From: Auanema rhodensis
Lineage: Eukaryota; Nematoda; Chromadorea; Rhabditida; Rhabditidae
Reading direction: 5' to 3'
Length of the DNA: 64,000 nt
NCBI GenBank assembly: GCA_964057225.1
Contig: OZ059894.1
Span: 9,186,131 to 9,250,130, forward strand
This document shows positions 46,876-56,847 of this stretch, in pieces; positions within the stretch are counted from its first letter, which is position 1, and each line of letters opens with the position of its first letter. The notes under the pieces are model-generated. The model was not told the origin of the DNA, ran no database searches, and was given only the letters and a program-made list of their open reading frames with translations. Position numbers and translations under genes: made by a program.

Positions 46876-49800
46876 GTCCCTCTTCTCCATCGGAAACTCG
46901 TAACTCGTAACCTGACTGCCTTAGCAAGACAGTTAAGTTGTTTAAAAAGAAATATAACTCACGCGTTGAAGTTGTTCAACACGGTGAAGGAGGACATCCT
47001 CCCGTACCATCAAGCATTCATCTTCCCCCCGGTTGATGACATTGACAGATGTCGAGAGTTCATACATACGCACAAGCCTAGCTTGATGCGTATATATTAT
47101 AAAGCCATCCCGGTTGGGGACGTCTTCCGATCACTACGAGATCAGTTAGACGAACATCGAGTGGTGCTCGAGGAACGCACCCATGTGGACTACCCAGCAA
47201 CTTGGTTGGAATTATACCAAGGTAGCTATAAAAGGATGTTGGCCAAACACCCTCAAGCCCATAAGACCATGAAAGCTCATGAAATCGACCAACTTGTCAC
47301 CAAAGACATTGGCGAAGAACATCCGCCCACAGTTGCAAAACTGATCAAGGGCATTTTGGACTATTGTGATGAGAGAGATCTCATTGTGAACACAGGCGAA
47401 GTTGAGGAATATACTCAACTTATCCAACTTCGCCGAGATGAACTCGATGACTATCAGAGTTCATTTGACTCTACAGTACATGACTCAACAACATTGCAAA
47501 ATGACATGAACAGAATGAAATACTCCAGAAAAAATTTAGAGATGAGTTTCTTTTCTGGAATACAAAAACATTTAAACAACATTCAGAAAACACTTGACAA
47601 AATTTGGCAACGATGGCATAATGAATATGTCGTCGCCCTTCGAGCAACACACATGTTGGATCACAAGCAAGGACATTTCTCCACAGCTACACCAAAAGTA
47701 GGCACAGTAGTGCTAATGTCAGATGACAATACGAAACGAAACCAGTGGAAAATGGGTTTAATAACAAGCATACAGAACACGGAATCTGTGAGAGTTGCAG
47801 AAGTCCGTACATCTGATGGACACAAACTAATTAGACCCATCAATCGCCTGATTCCCCTTGAAATTCCTTCCGACAACGAGCATCATACGGAAAACAGTCA
47901 TACGCAGTCCCCACACAAATCAGACAAAACTGTCACGTTTAAAGAAACTCCAGAGGTCATTTTACTCGATAACGAAGTATCCACCGTTGTGGAAACCAGC
48001 ACATCGACCGGACCCAATACAACTGAAAACGTGATAGACCCAAACGTTATCACTATCAACGATGATGATGACATCGAAGTGATCACCATTGCAGATGATG
48101 AAGGTGAAAATGAACCACAACCTCGAAAACGACAACGTCTCCCCAGTTACACACATTTTTTCATAGCCATGATACTGGGTATTCTCGTCAATACAATGTC
48201 CGCAACCAACATCTGCCAGTTCTCTTGCATCAAAGGAGGAGTAGGCATATCAAACTGCGGTACTGGACATCCCATCCGAGTTTGTGCCCGAGAAACATGT
48301 GTAGAGTACAACCCAAATACTCCCAACTTCACCATAGTATTTCCGGCTCATGTTGTATTGCATGACCACACATTCATCTCACGACATATTATCGATAAAA
48401 ATGACACATTTGCATTGCATCAACTGGATTGTCCAGCAACTCCGTTTTGCGATATGATTCAATGTCTGTTCTGTCTTGAACTACTCCACAACCCATCTTG
48501 TTTCCCATACGCAGCACTCTCGGCGACCGCACTCATCATATGGCTCATTCTATTTAGCATTCTTTTAAGCATCATAGTCATCCGAATTTGTTCTAAAAAA
48601 TTTGTTCATATTGCACAATACACCCTTTTTTCCGTTTGGCGTATGATCACTCAATGTCTCCCATCTCATATAAGATCTCATATCTCTATTCAGGAAGAAC
48701 GATCGGTACTCGAGTACGTCCCGCTCAGTTCTCACAAGCTACCTCGATGGCAGAAGTCTACACCCTCACAACGATCACGACAACGTGACCGATTAGTTCA
48801 CCGAGTCGGGTATCTTTTGGTTGCAATAATCGTCATTTTTTTGATTGAATCTCTTGTAGTTAATGCATGTACTATTGTTCCTCCGAGTATATCACATGTT
48901 CCAGGCAACTCCGTCTCGAACTTATCACCTACCCACCAAGTCAACCAAGTCAGCAGCTCCACCACCCTCCATACTTACGATAATGAGGTATGTTTCACAA
49001 CTTCACATTCAAACCGATCATACGCCAATCCCCTCACGAACTCACACCTGCGCATCAAACTTATGTATACACGTATACTGTGCACGAAAGTATCCTTATT
49101 TTTTACACGTCACACCATCGTAAAAACTGAATCCGCAAAACGGTGTCCCCATATGGGCTCTTGTGTAGGATCGTTTTGTGCGAACGTTCGACCCAATACA
49201 TCAATCTCAGAACTCTCATTAGCCAACCAATATCCAGGTACCAGCTATTGTTCAGAAAGCTGTGGATTTCTATCATGCGGTTGTGCGTTGCCAACTTCTG
49301 GTTGTCTCTTCTATCGCAACTTTCATGTTCCCAATGACAATATCACCCACGAAGTTTTCTACTGCTCACGATGGACACCTAGGGTTTTTCTCCAGATTAG
49401 CATCCATACAGCTATTGAGAACAAAACTGAAACGATCTCGCACGTCCCCTTTTTACCACACTCTACAAAAATCATTAACGGGTACCATATTACTCTTGGG
49501 AGAATAACATATTCTGATAATGAAATCCTCCATAGACGATTCATTACTTCCAACTCGAGAATTGCAGTTTTACCTCACTCTGCTACATTTTCATACTCGT
49601 GCGGAAAAGTTAAAACCGCTGACCCATTCTCCGAATGTACTGTAACAGACACATGTTCATGCAGACCAGCCGAAACAGTCGAAAATTGCTATTGTCAGGA
49701 CAGCAATCCTAACATGCTCTATACTAATAACTACACCCTACCATTATCTCTTCCATCTCTGACCATGATCCCAAAAAACAATCTCATTTTTGCTCATCCC

Positions 49801-50508
49801 ATAAGCGCTGTTGACATTAAAATGTGGACAAATATCTCAGATGTCACTTATGAATACGACAATAGTCCTACTATTTGCGAACTAAAATCCAAAGACCTAG
49901 TTGGATGTTTTGACTGTGTTACTGGAGCAACAACAATCATTACTTGCATCAGTACATCATCCCACATTCGAATTTCGTGCGACGATGAAGAATTTCTGCT
50001 TACATGCAATTCTCAGGGTTACAACAACTCTATTCCCATACAGAGCAATTTTTCAACACCGTCTATAACGTGTACTCATCCGTGTACTTCCGCCACATTA
50101 CATCTCAAAGGCAACTTGTACTACGTGAACGAATACATAGGTTTTGAACAGTCCACTCATCAGATTACAAACAGTTCATTCAGTCTCCTGAACGTCGAGT
50201 TTACCATACCGAGCTTTTTTGTACCCACTCACTTAATCAGCTCACTTGTTTCGTTTTACTCGGACTACCTTAAAACGATTGTAATACTATTGAGTGTTTT
50301 GATCACAGTACTCGGCTTTGTAACCGCCGTAATTGACCGCGTCTTCCAGTTGTCAAGTACACCCGCTCTCCTAGCATATTTACCCATACAAATACTTATT
50401 ATCTGCGCAATTCCTTTTCGCATCATTTTTTTCACAATTCATTTGTTGTTCAAGATTGTAGTTCGAGCCAGTCATAGCGCAGTGGCTAAGGGTACGCACT
50501 CTCAGTGA
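46876..50508 (+). CDS. BEL Gag-like / integrase C-terminus / phlebovirus-like envelope fusion
   Basis: The frame is open from 46876 to TGA 50506-50508, with no in-frame ATG near its start. TTG 46966 is the first alternative start (numbering below). Residues 1-190: Gag-like, charged. About 197-300: integrase tail of DUF5641 type (DKIWQRWHNEYVVALR; VGTVVLMSDDNTKRNQWKMG; RPINRLIPLE). 300-392: acidic linker and basic patch. 396-413: signal or membrane helix. 414-515: cysteine-rich first ectodomain. 517-541: membrane helix. 616-634: second signal-like helix. 635-1098: Gc-like ectodomain with RCPHMGSCVGSFC (726) and CGCALPTSGCLFYR (771), hallmarks of Phlebovirus_G2. 1103-1123 and 1137-1165: membrane segments. 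Two ATGs at 46866 and 46872 are out of frame because AACTCGT is repeated at 46895-46908. Protease, RT and integrase core are missing between about residues 190 and 200. Confidence 0.85.
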   Translation, partial: VPLLHRKLVTRNLTALARQLSCLKRNITHALKLFNTVKEDILPYHQAFIFPPVDDIDRCREFIHTHKPSLMRIYYKAIPVGDVFRSLRDQLDEHRVVLEERTHVDYPATWLELYQGSYKRMLAKHPQAHKTMKAHEIDQLVTKDIGEEHPPTVAKLIKGILDYCDERDLIVNTGEVEEYTQLIQLRRDELDDYQSSFDSTVHDSTTLQNDMNRMKYSRKNLEMSFFSGIQKHLNNIQKTLDKIWQRWHNEYVVALRATHMLDHKQGHFSTATPKVGTVVLMSDDNTKRNQWKMGLITSIQNTESVRVAEVRTSDGHKLIRPINRLIPLEIPSDNEHHTENSHTQSPHKSDKTVTFKETPEVILLDNEVSTVVETSTSTGPNTTENVIDPNVITINDDDDIEVITIADDEGENEPQPRKRQRLPSYTHFFIAMILGILVNTMSATNICQFSCIKGGVGISNCGTGHPIRVCARETCVEYNPNTPNFTIVFPAHVVLHDHTFISRHIIDKNDTFALHQLDCPATPFCDMIQCLFCLELLHNPSCFPYAALSATALIIWLILFSILLSIIVIRICSKKFVHIAQYTLFSVWRMITQCLPSHIRSHISIQEERSVLEYVPLSSHKLPRWQKSTPSQRSRQRDRLVHRVGYLLVAIIVIFLIESLVVNACTIVPPSISHVPGNSVSNLSPTHQVNQVSSSTTLHTYDNEVCFTTSHSNRSYANPLTNSHLRIKLMYTRILCTKVSLFFTRHTIVKTESAKRCPHMGSCVGSFCANVRPNTSISELSLANQYPGTSYCSESCGFLSCGCALPTSGCLFYRNFHVPNDNITHEVFYCSRWTPRVFLQISIHTAIENKTETISHVPFLPHSTKIINGYHITLGRITYSDNEILHRRFITSNSRIAVLPHSATFSYSCGKVKTADPFSECTVTDTCSCRPAETVENCYCQDSNPNMLYTNNYTLPLSLPSLTMIPKNNLIFAHPISAVDIKMWTNISDVTYEYDNSPTICELKSKDLVGCFDCVTGATTIITCISTSSHIRISCDDEEFLLTCNSQGYNNSIPIQSNFSTPSITCTHPCTSATLHLKGNLYYVNEYIGFEQSTHQITNSSFSLLNVEFTIPSFFVPTHLISSLVSFYSDYLKTIVILLSVLITVLGFVTAVIDRVFQLSSTPALLAYLPIQILIICAIPFRIIFFTIHLLFKIVVRASHSAVAKGTHSQ
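46895..46908 (+). repeat. 7-bp tandem duplication that shifts the frame
   Basis: AACTCGT occurs twice in tandem, just downstream of the two ATGs at 46866 and 46872. It puts them out of frame with the long ORF and leads to TAA at 46908-46910. With a single copy of the heptamer the ATG frame would match the long ORF, so this looks like a recent inactivating slip. Confidence 0.8.
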
Positions 50509-50538
50509 TTGATGACGGGTTCAATACCCAGTGAGTCC
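50468..50538 (+). other. Degenerate tRNA-like sequence with Pol III A and B boxes
   Basis: TAGCGCAGTGGC at 50475-50486 fits the A box and GGTTCAATACC at 50518-50528 fits the B box. They are 43 nt apart, as in real tRNA genes. A 3-bp D stem, 3 of 5 T-stem pairs and 4 of 7 acceptor pairs can form, so it is a decayed tRNA or tRNA-derived SINE head. It supplies the last 12 or so codons and the stop of the envelope ORF. Confidence 0.5.
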
Positions 50539-50671
50539 TCGATTTATTTTCTCGATTTCTTAGTTCCCTATCATAGCAAACGATTGTTCAATTTGATTTA
50601 CACCAGTCCTACACAATTTATCATTTTGCCGCGGGGAGGTATACTACGTATAAAAACCATCATTATTTCAG
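50509..50671 (+). other. Gap between envelope ORF and zinc-knuckle frame
   Basis: Non-coding. It ends in cattatttcag (AG at 50670-50671), a good nematode-type splice acceptor, placed so that the following exon is in the frame of the zinc-knuckle protein. Confidence 0.5.
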
Positions 50672-50735
50672 TCTTGATAACATCAAAGAATGGAGCGATT
50701 CCCTTGATCAACTCCAGGATAACGGCAACTCAAAG

Positions 50736-51065
50736 ATGCCTAACAAAAGTCAGAATACGTCTGCACCAAAAAAGCAGAACAACTCTAAAGTGAAGTACAG
50801 AAAAATGGAAGAAGACATGAAATGTCAACTCTGTTGGAAGAAGGGCCACACCATGGGAAAATGCACAGTCTACAAGACTGCAGCACAACGCGTCAAGCGT
50901 TGCAAGTTGATCAACATGTGCTTGAAGTGTTTGCGGAACCACTTTGGAAAACCGTGTGTGGAGAAGATGAAGAAAATATGTCATGTGTGCAAAGGAAGCG
51001 GACTGGACCACGATCATCCTGGTGTATTATGCAAGCTGCAGTTTGCGGAGGAACTAGCAGAATGA
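50736..51065 (+). CDS. Gag-type zinc-knuckle protein of the BEL element
   Basis: 109 codons from ATG 50736. The frame is open upstream at least to the acceptor at 50671, so the exon may start at 50672. A lysine-rich N-terminus (residues 1-28) precedes a perfect CX2CX4HX4C knuckle (CQLCWKKGHTMGKC). A second cysteine/histidine cluster follows (CLKCLRNHFGKPC) and a third (CHVC...DHDHPGVLC). This triple arrangement is typical of the nucleocapsid end of BEL/Pao Gag, which normally lies before protease. Here it is 3' of the envelope, 34 bp before the 3' LTR. It probably binds the element RNA and could be joined to upstream Gag-like sequence by splicing. Confidence 0.75.
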   Translation: MPNKSQNTSAPKKQNNSKVKYRKMEEDMKCQLCWKKGHTMGKCTVYKTAAQRVKRCKLINMCLKCLRNHFGKPCVEKMKKICHVCKGSGLDHDHPGVLCKLQFAEELAE

Positions 51066-51098
51066 AATCAGTTCTGATTTCTCTCTCCTGGCCCGGAA

Positions 51099-51514
51099 TA
51101 TCGCGAATGCGATTATCCATCATTCAATCGATGCAATCTCATCACGTTGGCTGATGAGATTCACGGGCACTCTGTTTTTATACCACCGTCGCGGACGGTC
51201 GCTTTTCTCTCTCCTCGTTGCTGTCTTTATCTTATGACTCATCTAGTCTGAACCACCGTTTTATCCTTGTCCTTTAGTAAGACTATCTCTAGTCTCATTA
51301 GTGATGTATATCTAGTCTTATTACATTCACTCTAGTCTTCTATGTATTTTATCTAGTCTTATTATATATCTTCTAGTCCTTATATTCTGTATTATGTATA
51401 TCTGAATGGCATATGAATGAATCTTTCTTCCTCTAATAGTATTTTACGTTAACAGGGCATAGAATAGAAAGTGTGAACCTGGGAGGCTATTTGAAGAGCC
51501 CTCTATCTTCAAAA
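51099..51514 (+). repeat. 3' LTR of the BEL element
   Basis: 416 bp, identical to 43717-44132. It is followed by the CTGGT target duplication (51515-51519). Confidence 0.93.
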
Positions 51515-53078
51515 CTGGTGACCTTTAGATCTTCAGTCTAACGCTCTCCCAACTGAGCTATCGAGGCTATGATTAGACAGAATAAAGAATTCTTGAAGAG
51601 TTATCAGGAACAGAAAACTATTGTTGAAATCAATTCCAATGTTCAAACTTTGGAATTCTGGAAACTGAATAATACTCATTACTGAAACCGAAACTAGGAT
51701 TCAGATGACCGATAGAACTCAGAAAAAGAATATTTCAAGGTGTCTGAAGGTAAAACATTGCCCCGAACCAGGATCGAACTGGTGACCTTTAGATCTTCAG
51801 TCTAACGCTCTCCCAACTGAGCTATCGAGGCTATGATTAGACAGAATAAAGAATTCTTGAAGAGTTATCAGGAACAGAAAACTATTGTTGAAATCAATTC
51901 CAATGTTCAAACTCTGGAATTCTGGAAACTGAATAATACTCATTACTGAAACCGAAACTAGGATTCAGATGACCGAGAGAACCCAGAAAAGGAATATTTC
52001 AAGGTGTCGGAAGGTAAAACATTGCCCCGAACCAGGATCGAACTGGTGACCTTTAGATCTTCAGTCTAACGCTCTCCCAACTGAGCTATCGAGGCTATGA
52101 TTAGACAGAATAAAGAATTCTTGAAGAGTTATCAGGAACAGAAAACCATAGTTGGAATCAATTCCAATGTTCAAACTCTGGAATCCTGGAAACTGAATAA
52201 TACTCATTACTGAAACCTAAGCTAGGATTCAGATGACCGATAGAACTCAGAAAAGGAATAATTCAAGGTGTTGGAAGGTAAAACATTGCCCCGAACCAGG
52301 ATCGAACTGGTGACCTTTAGATCTTCAGTCTAACGCTCTCCCAACTGAGCTATCGAGGCTATGATTAGACAGAATAAAGAATTCTTGAAGAGTTATCAAG
52401 AACAGAAAACCATAGTTGGAATCAATTCCAATGTTCAAACTCTGGAATCCTGGAAACTGAATAATACTCATTACTGAAACCGAAACTAGGATTCAGAGGA
52501 CCGATAGAACTCAGAAAAAGAATATTTCAAGGTGTCTGAAGGTAAAACATTGCCCCGAACCAGGATCGAACTGGTGACCTTTAGATCTTCAGTCTAACGC
52601 TCTCCCAACTGAGCTATCGAGGCTCTGATTAGACAGAATAAAGAATTCTTGAAGAGTTATCAGGAACAGAAAACTATTGTTGAAAGCAATTCCAATGTTC
52701 AAACTCTGGAATTCTGGAAACTGAATAATACTCATTACTGAAACCGAAACTAGGATTCAGAGGACCGATAGAACTCAGAAAAAGAATATTTCAAGGTGTC
52801 TGAAGGTAAAACATTGCCCCGAACCAGGATCGAACTGGTGACCTTTAGATCTTCAGTCTAACGCTCTCCCAACTGAGCTATCGAGGCTCTGATTAGACAG
52901 AATAAAGAATTCTTGAAGAGTTATCAGGAACAGAAAACTATAGTTGAAATCAATTCCAATGTTCAAACTCTGGAATTCTGGAAACTGAATAATACTCATT
53001 ACTGAAACCGAAACTAGAATTCAGATGACCGATAGAACTCAGAAAAAGAATATTTCAAGGTGTCTGAAGGTAAAACAT

Positions 53079-53151
53079 TGCCCCGAACCATGATCGAACT
53101 GGTGACCTTTAGATCTTCAGTCTAACGCTCTCCCAACTGAGCTATCGAGGC
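53079..53151 (-). tRNA. tRNA-Phe copy, C61A
   Basis: The only C61A copy outside segment 2, with the same spacer context as 19531. Confidence 0.85.
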
Positions 53152-54134
53152 TATGATTAGACAGAATAAAGAATTCTTGAAGAGTTATCAGGAACAGAAA
53201 ACTATTGTTGAAAGCAATTCCAATGTTCAAACTCTGGAATTCTGGAAACTGAATAATACTCATTACTGAAACCGAAACTAGGATTCAGAGGACCGATAGA
53301 ACTCAGAAAAAGAATATTTCAAGGTGTCTGAAGGTAAAACATTGCCCCGAACCAGGATCGAACTGGTGACCTTTAGATCTTCAGTCTAACGCTCTCCCAA
53401 CTGAGCTATCGAGGCTATGAGTAGAGAGAATAAAGAATTCTTGAAGAGTTATGAGGAACAGAAAACCACTGTTGAAATCAATTCGAATGTTCAAACTCTG
53501 GAATCCTCTAATCTGAATAATACTCATTACTGAAACCGAAACTAGGATTCAGATGACCGAGAGAACCCAGAAAAGGAATATTTCAAGGTGTCGGAAGGTA
53601 AAACATTGCCCCGAACCAGGATCGAACTGGTGACCTTTAGATCTTCAGTCTAACGCTCTCCCAACTGAGCTATCGAGGCTATGATTAGACAGAATAAAGA
53701 ATTCTTGAAGAGTTATCAGGAACAGAAAACCACTGTTGAAAGAAATTCCAATGTTCAAACTCTGGAATTCTGGAAACTGAATAATACTCATTACTGAAAC
53801 CGAAGCTAGGATTCAGATGACCGATAGAACTCAGAAAACGATTATTTCAAGGTGTCGGAAGGTAAAACATTGCCCCGAACCAGGATCGAACTGGTGACCT
53901 TTAGATCTTCAGTCTAACGCTCTCCCAACTGAGCTATCGAGGCTATGATTAGACAGAATAAAGAATTCTTGAAGAGTTATCAGTGTCAGAAAACCACTGT
54001 TGAAATCAATTCGAATGTTCAAACTCTGGAATCCTGGAAACTGAATAATACTCATTACTGAAACCGAAACTAGGATTCAGAGGACCGATAGAACTCAGAA
54101 AAAGAATATTTCAAGGTGTCTGAAGGTAAAACAT

Positions 54135-54207
54135 TGCCCCGAGCCAGGATCGAACTGGTGACCTTTAGATCTTCAGTCTAACGCTCTCCCAACTGAGCTA
54201 TCGAGGC
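54135..54207 (-). tRNA. tRNA-Phe copy, U65C
   Basis: Plus strand gccccgaacc reads gccccgagcc. The A49-U65 pair at the base of the T stem becomes A-C. The B box is untouched. First of six copies with this allele. Confidence 0.86.
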
Positions 54208-55982
54208 TATGAGTAGAGAGAATAAAGAATTCTTGAAGAGTTATGAGGAACAGAAAACCACTGTTGAAATCAATTCGAATGTTCAAACTCTGGAATCCTG
54301 GAAACTGAATAATACTCATTACTGAAACCGAAGCTAGGATTCAGATGACCGATAGAACTCAGAAAAGGAATATTTCAAGGTGTCGGAAGGTAAAACTTTG
54401 CCCCGAACCAGGATCGAACTGGTGACCTTTAGATCTTCAGTCTAACGCTCTCCCAACTGAGCTATCGAGGCTATGATTAGACAGAATAAAGAATTCTTGA
54501 AGAGTTATCAGTGTCAGAAAACCACTGTTGAAATCAATTCGAATGTTCAAACTCTGGAATCCTGGAAACTGAATAATACTCATTACTGAAACCGAAACTA
54601 GGATTCAGATGACCGAGAAAACCCAGAAAAGGAATATTTCAAGGTGTCGGAAGGTAAAACATTGCCCCGAACCAGGATCGAACTGGTGACCTTTAGATCT
54701 TCAGTCTAACGCTCTCCCAACTGAGCTATCGAGGCTATGATTAGACAGAATAAAGAATTCTTGAAGAGTTATGAGGAACAGAAAACCACTGTTGAAATCA
54801 ATTCGAATGTTCAAACTCTGGAATCCTGGAAACTGAATAATACTCATTACTGAAACCGAAGCTAGGATTCAGATGACCGATAGAACTCAGAAAACGATTA
54901 TTTCAAGGTGTCGGAAGGTAAAACATTGCCCCGAACCAGGATCGAACTGGTGACCTTTAGATCTTCAGTCTAACGCTCTCCCAACTGAGCTATCGAGGCT
55001 ATGAGTAGAGAGAATAAAGAATTCTTGAAGAGTTATGAGGAACAGAAAACCACTGTTGAAAGAAATTCCAATGTTCAAACTCTGGAATTCTGGAAACTGA
55101 ATAATACTCATTACTGAAACCGAAGCTAGGATTCAGATGACCGATAGAACTCAGAAAACGATTATTTCAAGGTGTCGGAAGGTAAAACATTGCCCCGAAC
55201 CAGGATCGAACTGGTGACCTTTAGATCTTCAGTCTAACGCTCTCCCAACTGAGCTATCGAGGCTATGATTAGACAGAATAAAGAATTCTTGAAGAGTTAT
55301 CAGTGTCAGAAAACCACTGTTGAAATCAATTCGAATGTTCAAACTCTGGAATCCTGGAAACTGAATAATACTCATTACTGAAACCGAAACTAGGATTCAG
55401 AGGACCGATAGAACTCAGAAAAAGAATATTTCAAGGTGTCTGAAGGTAAAACATTGCCCCGAACCAGGATCGAACTGGTGACCTTTAGATCTTCAGTCTA
55501 ACGCTCTCCCAACTGAGCTATCGAGGCTATGAGTAGAGAGAATAAAGAATTCTTGAAGAGTTATGAGGAACAGAAAACCACTGTTGAAATCAATTCCAAT
55601 ATTCAAACTCTGGAATCCTGGAAACTGAATAATACTCATTACTGAAACCGAAACTAGGATTCAGAGGACCGATAGAACTCAGAAAAAGAATATTTCAAGG
55701 TGTCTGAAGGTAAAACATTGCCCCGAACCAGGATCGAACTGGTGACCTTTAGATCTTCAGTCTAACGCTCTCCCAACTGAGCTATCGAGGCTATGATTAG
55801 ACAGAATAAAGAATTCTTGAAGAGTTATCAGGAACAGAAAACTATTGTTGAAATCAATTCCAATGTTCAAACTCTGGAATTCTGGAAACTGAATAATACT
55901 CATTACTGAAACCGAAACTAGGATTCAGAGGACCGATAGAACTCAGAAAAAGAATATTTCAAGGTGTCTGAAGGTAAAACAT

Positions 55983-56055
55983 TGCCCCGAGCCAGGATCG
56001 AACTGGTGACCTTTAGATCTTCAGTCTAACGCTCTCCCAACTGAGCTATCGAGGC
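55983..56055 (-). tRNA. tRNA-Phe copy, U65C
   Basis: Second U65C copy, seven units after the first. Confidence 0.86.
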
Positions 56056-56774
56056 TATGAGTAGAGAGAATAAAGAATTCTTGAAGAGTTATGAGGAACA
56101 GAAAACCACTGTTGAAATCAATTCCAATATTCAAACTCTGGAATCCTCTAATCTGAATAATACTCATTACTGAAACCGAAACTAGGATTCAGATGACCGA
56201 GAGAACCCAGAAAAGGAATATTTCAAGGTGTCGGAAGGTAAAACATTGCCCCGAACCAGGATCGAACTGGTGACCTTTAGATCTTCAGTCTAACGCTCTC
56301 CCAACTGAGCTATCGAGGCTATGATTAGACAGAATAAAGAATTCTTGAAGAGTTATCAGGAACAGAAAACTATTGTTGAAATCAATTCCAATGTTCAAAC
56401 TCTGGAATTCTGGAAACTGAATAATACTCATTACTGAAACCGAAACTAGGATTCAGATGACCGATAGAACTCAGAAAACGATTATTTCAAGGTGTCGGAA
56501 GGTAAAACATTGCCCCGAACCAGGATCGAACTGGTGACCTTTAGATCTTCAGTCTAACGCTCTCCCAACTGAGCTATCGAGGCTATGATTAGACAGAATA
56601 AAGAATTCTTGAAGAGTTATCAGTGTCAGAAAACCACTGTTGAAATCAATTCGAATGTTCAAACTCTGGAATCCTGGAAACTGAATAATACTCATTACTG
56701 AAACCGAAACTAGGATTCAGAGGACCGATAGAACTCAGAAAAAGAATATTTCAAGGTGTCTGAAGGTAAAACAT

Positions 56775-56847
56775 TGCCCCGAGCCAGGATCGAACTGGTG
56801 ACCTTTAGATCTTCAGTCTAACGCTCTCCCAACTGAGCTATCGAGGC
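56775..56847 (-). tRNA. tRNA-Phe copy, U65C
   Basis: Ten units after 54135, with matching neighbours. It is followed by the spacer variant ttgacgag shared with 61263. Confidence 0.86.

Larger units (their letters stand above)
43717..51514 (+). mobile_element. BEL/Pao LTR element lacking most of pol, with envelope
   Basis: 7798 bp between CTGGT duplications (43712-43716, 51515-51519), plus strand. Two identical 416-bp LTRs, a tRNA-Gly primer site, a 2.7-kb leader, one 1180-codon ORF and a small zinc-knuckle ORF. The DUF5641-like integrase C-terminus and phlebovirus-type envelope identify a BEL/Pao element of the kind known in nematodes as Cer7-like. PR, RT, RNase H and the integrase core are absent, so it needs a helper. 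Identical LTRs show that the deleted form itself transposed recently. I see no clear polypurine tract before the 3' LTR (ggcccggaa only). Confidence 0.92.
43692..51567 (-). pseudogene. tRNA-Phe copy split by the BEL insertion
   Basis: The 3' part (positions 49-72) is at 43692-43716 and the 5' part (through position 53) at 51515-51567. The element entered the 5' strand of the T stem and duplicated CTGGT. The gene cannot be expressed as a normal tRNA. Confidence 0.93.

Noticed and set aside
50509..50793. 94-codon frame after the envelope stop
   Set aside because: It starts at a non-ATG codon, overlaps the tRNA-like sequence and the zinc-knuckle gene in another frame, and has no domain.
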